NCBI GenBank assembly: GCA_963682025.1
Contig: OY821519.1
Span: 111,169,764-111,233,763, forward strand
DNA: 64,000 nucleotides
Direction of reading: 5' to 3'
Source: Cordilura impudica
Lineage: Eukaryota > Arthropoda > Insecta > Diptera > Scathophagidae
Notes under the pieces: generated by a model
The model's input: only the letters and a program-made list of their open reading frames with translations
Told to the model about the DNA's origin: nothing
Databases searched by the model: none
Shown here: one piece after another, positions 59,785 through 64,000 of the stretch
Position numbering within the stretch: position 1 is the first letter of the stretch
How the letters are laid out: every line of letters begins with the position of its first letter
Program-made: the position numbers and the translations under genes

Positions 59785-59995
59785 TTAAAATTAATCTTTG
59801 GCCACAACAATCCTATGGACAAAGTTTCAGATCGATCGGATGAGGGGAAATGGATTTTAAATCACTCCATGACTCTGCGTGACTATGCGTGACTGTGCAT
59901 GGCTATGTTCAAGTTAACCTTTCTTTACAGCAAGTATATCGACCAAGTTTCAGATTGATTGGATGAGGAGAAATTCGCTTTAAATCTCTTTCCTT
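59785..59995. repeat. Family D units, right of piggyBac
   Basis: TTAAAATTAATCTTTGGCCA, TTCAGATCGATCGGATGAGG and CTCTGCGTGACTATGCGTGA continue the interrupted unit and one more. Confidence 0.7.
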
Positions 59996-60011
59996 CTTTT
60001 TCGTTAGAATA

Positions 60012-60832
60012 TTTATATATAAAAACGTTTGTGAGTTTATTTATTAAAATTTATATAAATTTGACAACTCATTATTTTTCGAACTACAGCGCCATCTACC
60101 GGGTCCAATAAAAAAATGTTTCTAACATACATATATGTACATTCTTAGTTTCATTAAAATCACACCATAAATAAGAATATTCGAAATAACTTTACCCAGC
60201 GCCACGTATCGGGTCCATTTATACATACAAAAATTTCTTATGACGAAACATACGTTCATTCTGAATTGCAGTCAAATCGCGCTGAAAGTAAAAATTTCTG
60301 TTTTTAACTTGACCCCAATGCCAGCTAGAGGGTTAAAACTAAAAAAAAAACACAGAAGAGCTCGAACCGAACCTATGCTGGAAATCCTACCTCGACAGCT
60401 CTTATGGTTCCGGAGATCATTCGTTACAATCAAATGCATCAACGTTTTTATATATACGCCACGCCCCTTTGCCCACTAACAACTTTATATAGCTAAGGTC
60501 TTATTATTTCGCAAAAATATCCTTTTGTGAAAATTTCATGACGATCCTTCCAGTAGTTTAGAAGATATTACGATTTTTTATTTTTCTAAAAAGGGGCGTG
60601 GTCCAAATATGACTGCTGTAGGTAAAAAAATTCCCGTGATATGACTTTTTCAAATTTTGGGTTATATGGGCGTGGCGCCGCCCCTTTGTCCAATCAAAAA
60701 TTTATATAGCGCATTATTCCTTCCAGAGTCACAGTAACACGCTCTGAAAATTTCAGGAAGATCGGTTCTTTGGTTTGGCCTCCTATAAAGCACAAACAAA
60801 CACACATTCATTTTTATATATATAGATAGATT
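60012..60832. mobile_element. Family F copy F2
   Basis: Begins ATATTTATATATAAAAACGT and ends CATTTTTATATATATAGATA, inverted ends as in F1. Inside are GCGCCATCTACCGGGTCC, GCCACGCCCCTTTGCCCAC, AAAATTTCAGGAAGATCGGT and (CAAA)n. Non-coding. Confidence 0.6.
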
Positions 60833-61455
60833 GAAAGCAGAATAATTATGATTTAAGGTAAAATGGGGCGAAAAAGGGGGACTTGGTAATAAAAAAATGT
60901 ATGGCTACCTTACCTGTAGATAAAAAGTGTATAAAACTTTAGATAAATACATATTACAAAAAAATTATTTTGTATAGCAAACATTGTTAGTGGTATAAGT
61001 AAAAAAAAAGGGGGCGGTGAAATGGGCGTGGTTCATAGTTATATGGCGACGTTAACAGTATTAAGAGCAATATACTACCAAATAAAAAAATCCGTTGGAA
61101 GGAACAAATTTGTACAGAGAAAAAAAAGTTTAAAACTTTCAAACAAAATTTGGCGTGAAAAGGGGCGTGAAAGGGGGCGTGGCGTAAGAAATGTTTATTT
61201 CTACCTCGCCTGGAGTATAATGTGTATACAATTTGAAGTAAATCTGTTAAAAACTATATGGGAGGAATTACATAATTTTGAAAAAGTGGGCGTAAAAGTG
61301 GGCGTGGTCAAAAAAAAAGTACCCTATTAATCATGCCAGAGTCCCAGTTAAATGCTGTGAAAATTTCAGGAAGATCGGTCCAGAGGTTTGGTCTCCTATA
61401 AGGTACACACAAACAAACAAATAAACAAACACACATTCAATTTTATATATATAGA
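60833..61455. mobile_element. Family F copy F3, tandem to F2
   Basis: Repeats the F2 right half: GGGGCGTG motifs, TTTCAGGAAGATCGGTCCAG, GGTTTGGTCTCCTATAAGG, (CAAA)n and TTTTATATATATAGATAT. An open stretch at 61022-61330 arises from this repeat and has no protein support. Confidence 0.55.
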
Positions 61456-62708
61456 TATATATAAAAAATTTATGAATCTTTAAAAGAGCCTAAAGATTTG
61501 TTCACTAATTTTAGCAAGTCAGAGTTCCACACAGAGCGTCTGGTATATAATTTAAATCATTCGCATTAACAGGGTGTAACGAATTATTATAAATATTTTA
61601 TTTTATTTAATTTAATATTCTTTTAAGATAGATTAAACATAAATTTTATCATTCTCAACTTCTCCTCTATATGAACTATAACTGTGCCAATTTCCACCCT
61701 CCTCCGTGCCCACATATTGCTTAAACAGGGAACGAAAAATTTATCTTCACGTATTAATATATAGATTTTAGTTTAGAAACTTACAATATGAATTAATTGA
61801 AAACCTTAAACAAGTTCAACTTAAAATTATTTATTTATCAAAATTGAAATTTAAAAGGATTGAAAAGCTATTTCAAAGCTTTAAACATCTTGTAGTTGAT
61901 TCATTAACCCCATAATTCGTACGATGAAAATCTGCATAAAATAAACGCCTGTGACGTAAATCGCGATAAGGAGTATGAACCCTCACTAAATCGGACAAAG
62001 CACCACACCATATATTATTTGTTAAAATAATAAATATAAACATTATAGCAAATGATGGTCTACGATCTCTTAAAAATTGGAGTCCTAGAAATTAAAAATT
62101 AGAGTGCTTCCATAAGAAAGAACATCGACGGACCTATTTAGTTTTTTAAATGCTAATTTCGAAATAATAAGAACTTCAGATTAAAGAACATTCTTCCAAA
62201 TTACTTCTAACGAAAGAAACATATAATGATTTTAATGCGAAAGGGTCACTAAAGTCCGCAGTATTTCGTTTAATGAATCTCAACATTGCTTACGTTTTAG
62301 ATGTTATGTAATTTATATGATTATGAAATTTCTACTCGGAATCAAAAATAACTTCTAAACCTTAAACTTCACCAACTCTCTCAAGAGTGACATCACTTAT
62401 AATGTAGTTATAAAAAACTGGATTATGAACATTTCTGTGGTTTTCTGGAATAACCACGTATGTCCATTTTTGTCACTTTTTAAGTTAACGATGCCAAATA
62501 TAATAATTTTTAACGCTCTTTAATAGTGTTTAATTTTTTTTTTTAAATATTGACCATTTCTGAGTTTTTTCTTTAAATAACGACGTAACTTAAATGTTTA
62601 TTAAATTAATTTGCAGCACTAACGACGTATGTCAACCTACGTTTGATCGCTGACAAATTATTTTCTCAGAAAACGACACATAGCGACATACGGTGTTATA
62701 TATGAAAA
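61456..62708. other. Unassigned non-coding stretch
   Basis: Between family F and copy A21. No feature that I can support. Confidence 0.5.
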
Positions 62709-63502
62709 CAAGTAAGAAAATTATAGTCGGTCTAGACCGACTATACGATACCCTATACCATGCGTTTAGAAACCCTATTTCTTAGGCCCAACTAACTGGA
62801 CATAGAAAATAAGCAAAAACCAAATTTGAGTGGGATTTTTATTAATTTTTTTGGCTGCAGATATGAAAAAGTTGATATCGGATGCTATATCTATATGGGG
62901 ACTAGGTCCAAAAATGGACCGATCCTGATCATGTTTGGAAAAGTCTCTTGTATTTTGCAAAAATATATACAAACCAAATCTGAGAAGAATCAGTGCAATA
63001 TTTTTGTTTTTTAATAGATTTAAGTGGAGATCGGGAAGCAGCCCTATATGGGGCCAAAGGGATCATTTTTGGACTACTCATTAATGGATGTAATGAACGC
63101 ATATAAACCCAATTTGAGTAAGATCGATATGACAATTTGGATCTTATGGCAATTTATGTCGATTTCATAGGGGTAATTTGTATGGGGGCTAGGTCTAAAC
63201 ATGAACCGATTCTCACCAATTTCAATAGCGTTTATCCCATGGCCGATAAAAGCTTATATACCAAATTTCATCAAAATATATTCATATTTGCGACCTGCAG
63301 TTTGATTACAAGCTTTACATGGACACACAGACGGACGGACGGACGGACGGACGGACGGACGGACATTGTTAAATCAACTCAAAAAATGATTCTGATTCGA
63401 TCGGTATAATTACAGATGGGTCTAGGTCAAAAATTTTTGGTTGTTACAAACAGCAGCACAAAGTCATTATACCCAAACCACATAGTGGTATAGGGTATAA
63501 AA
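62709..63502 (-). mobile_element. Family A copy A21, full length
   Basis: AACAAGTAAGAAAATTATAG with intact palindrome, the longest (GGAC)n run of the window (63330-63364), and CACATAGTGGTATAGGGTAT. Confidence 0.88.
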
Positions 63503-63559
63503 AAAATGCAAAATATTTTTGGATTATTTTCAGTTTATAACCACTTATAAAAACTGTTG

Positions 63560-64000
63560 TTATACCCTATACCACTATGTGGTTTGCGTATAATGACTTT
63601 GTGCTGCTGTTTGTAACAATCAAAAATATTTGACCTAGACCCATCTTTAATTATACCGATCGAATCAGAATCACTTTCTGAGTTGATTTAACAATGTCCG
63701 TCCGTCCGTTCGTCCGTCTGTGTGTCCATGTAAACCTTGTAATCAAACTGCAGGTCGCAAATATGAATATATTTTGATGAAATTTGGTACATAAGCTTCT
63801 ATCGGCCATGGGATGAACGCTATTGAAATTGGTGGGAATCGGTCCATGTTCAGACCTAGCCCCCATACAAATTACCCATATGAAATCGACATAAATTGCC
63901 ATAAGATCCAAATTGTCATATAGATCTTACTCAAATTGGGTTTGTATGCGTTCATTACATCCATTAATGAGTAGTCCACAAATGATCCCTTTGACCCCAT
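63560..64000 (+). mobile_element. Family A copy A22, cut by window end
   Basis: GTTATACCCTATACCACTAT, (GTCC)n at about 63695-63718 and the usual interior, running off the window before its 3' hairpin. Confidence 0.85.

Overview
The window is nuclear DNA from an AT-rich dipteran genome, most likely a calyptrate fly such as a blowfly. The evidence is one intact Rac GTPase gene nearly identical to Drosophila Rac, dispersed Drosophila DINE-1-like repeats with (GTCC)n tracts, and decayed insect transposases. The species itself is inference. I see no rRNA, tRNA, CRISPR array, operon or prokaryotic signal. Only one host gene is convincingly intact: a single-exon Rac at 52.3-52.9 kb, with its C-terminal tail closest to Rac2. 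Everything else recognisable is mobile DNA or its debris.

The dominant component is a Helentron/DINE-1-like non-autonomous family, here called family A, with about 20 copies in both orientations. Its layout is a 5' TATACCC terminus, a (GTCC)n tract, a subterminal inverted repeat GGTATAGGGTAT, a palindromic 3' hairpin and a TTCTTACTTGTTTT tail. A second family with the same architecture (family B, about 3 kb) occurs twice, at 7.9-10.9 kb and 34.7-37.9 kb. An inverted pair of a composite repeat with GGGGAATTTGTTCAT motifs (family G) lies near the two ends of the window (2.2-3.9 kb and 48.3-50.5 kb). One end of it carries a tandem array with a period of about 159 bp.

The standout is a nearly complete DNA transposon at 16657-19937, inserted in a family A copy. 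It has CACAGTG/CATTGTG ends, a perfect 5-bp GC-rich target duplication (CGTGG), and terminal repeats sharing a GCAAAAATC nonamer-like block 23 or 22 bp from the heptamer. It holds one decayed transposase resembling the RAG1/Transib catalytic core: C-x2-C and H-x4-H zinc ligands, with the second Asp and the Glu retained. The expected first catalytic Asp reads Gly. This is an RSS-like, RAG1-like transposon relic in a fly. A more degraded relative lies at 44.4-46.1 kb.

Other mobile relics are: a transposase-like gene of a widespread arthropod family with a still-visible intron (27.1-28.9 kb); an RNase H-bearing non-LTR retrotransposon (12.7-14.2 kb); another LINE reverse-transcriptase scrap (55.3 kb); a piggyBac element with TIRs, a TTAA-type duplication and a related unoccupied site in the window (57.76-59.78 kb); a large fold-back element with hAT-like features (31.03-32.76 kb); and several MITEs. 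An eIF4A pseudogene lies at 33.2-33.6 kb on the minus strand. Nested insertions give relative ages: family A inside family A, the RAG1-like element inside family A, piggyBac inside a tandem repeat, and a TIR element inside family A.
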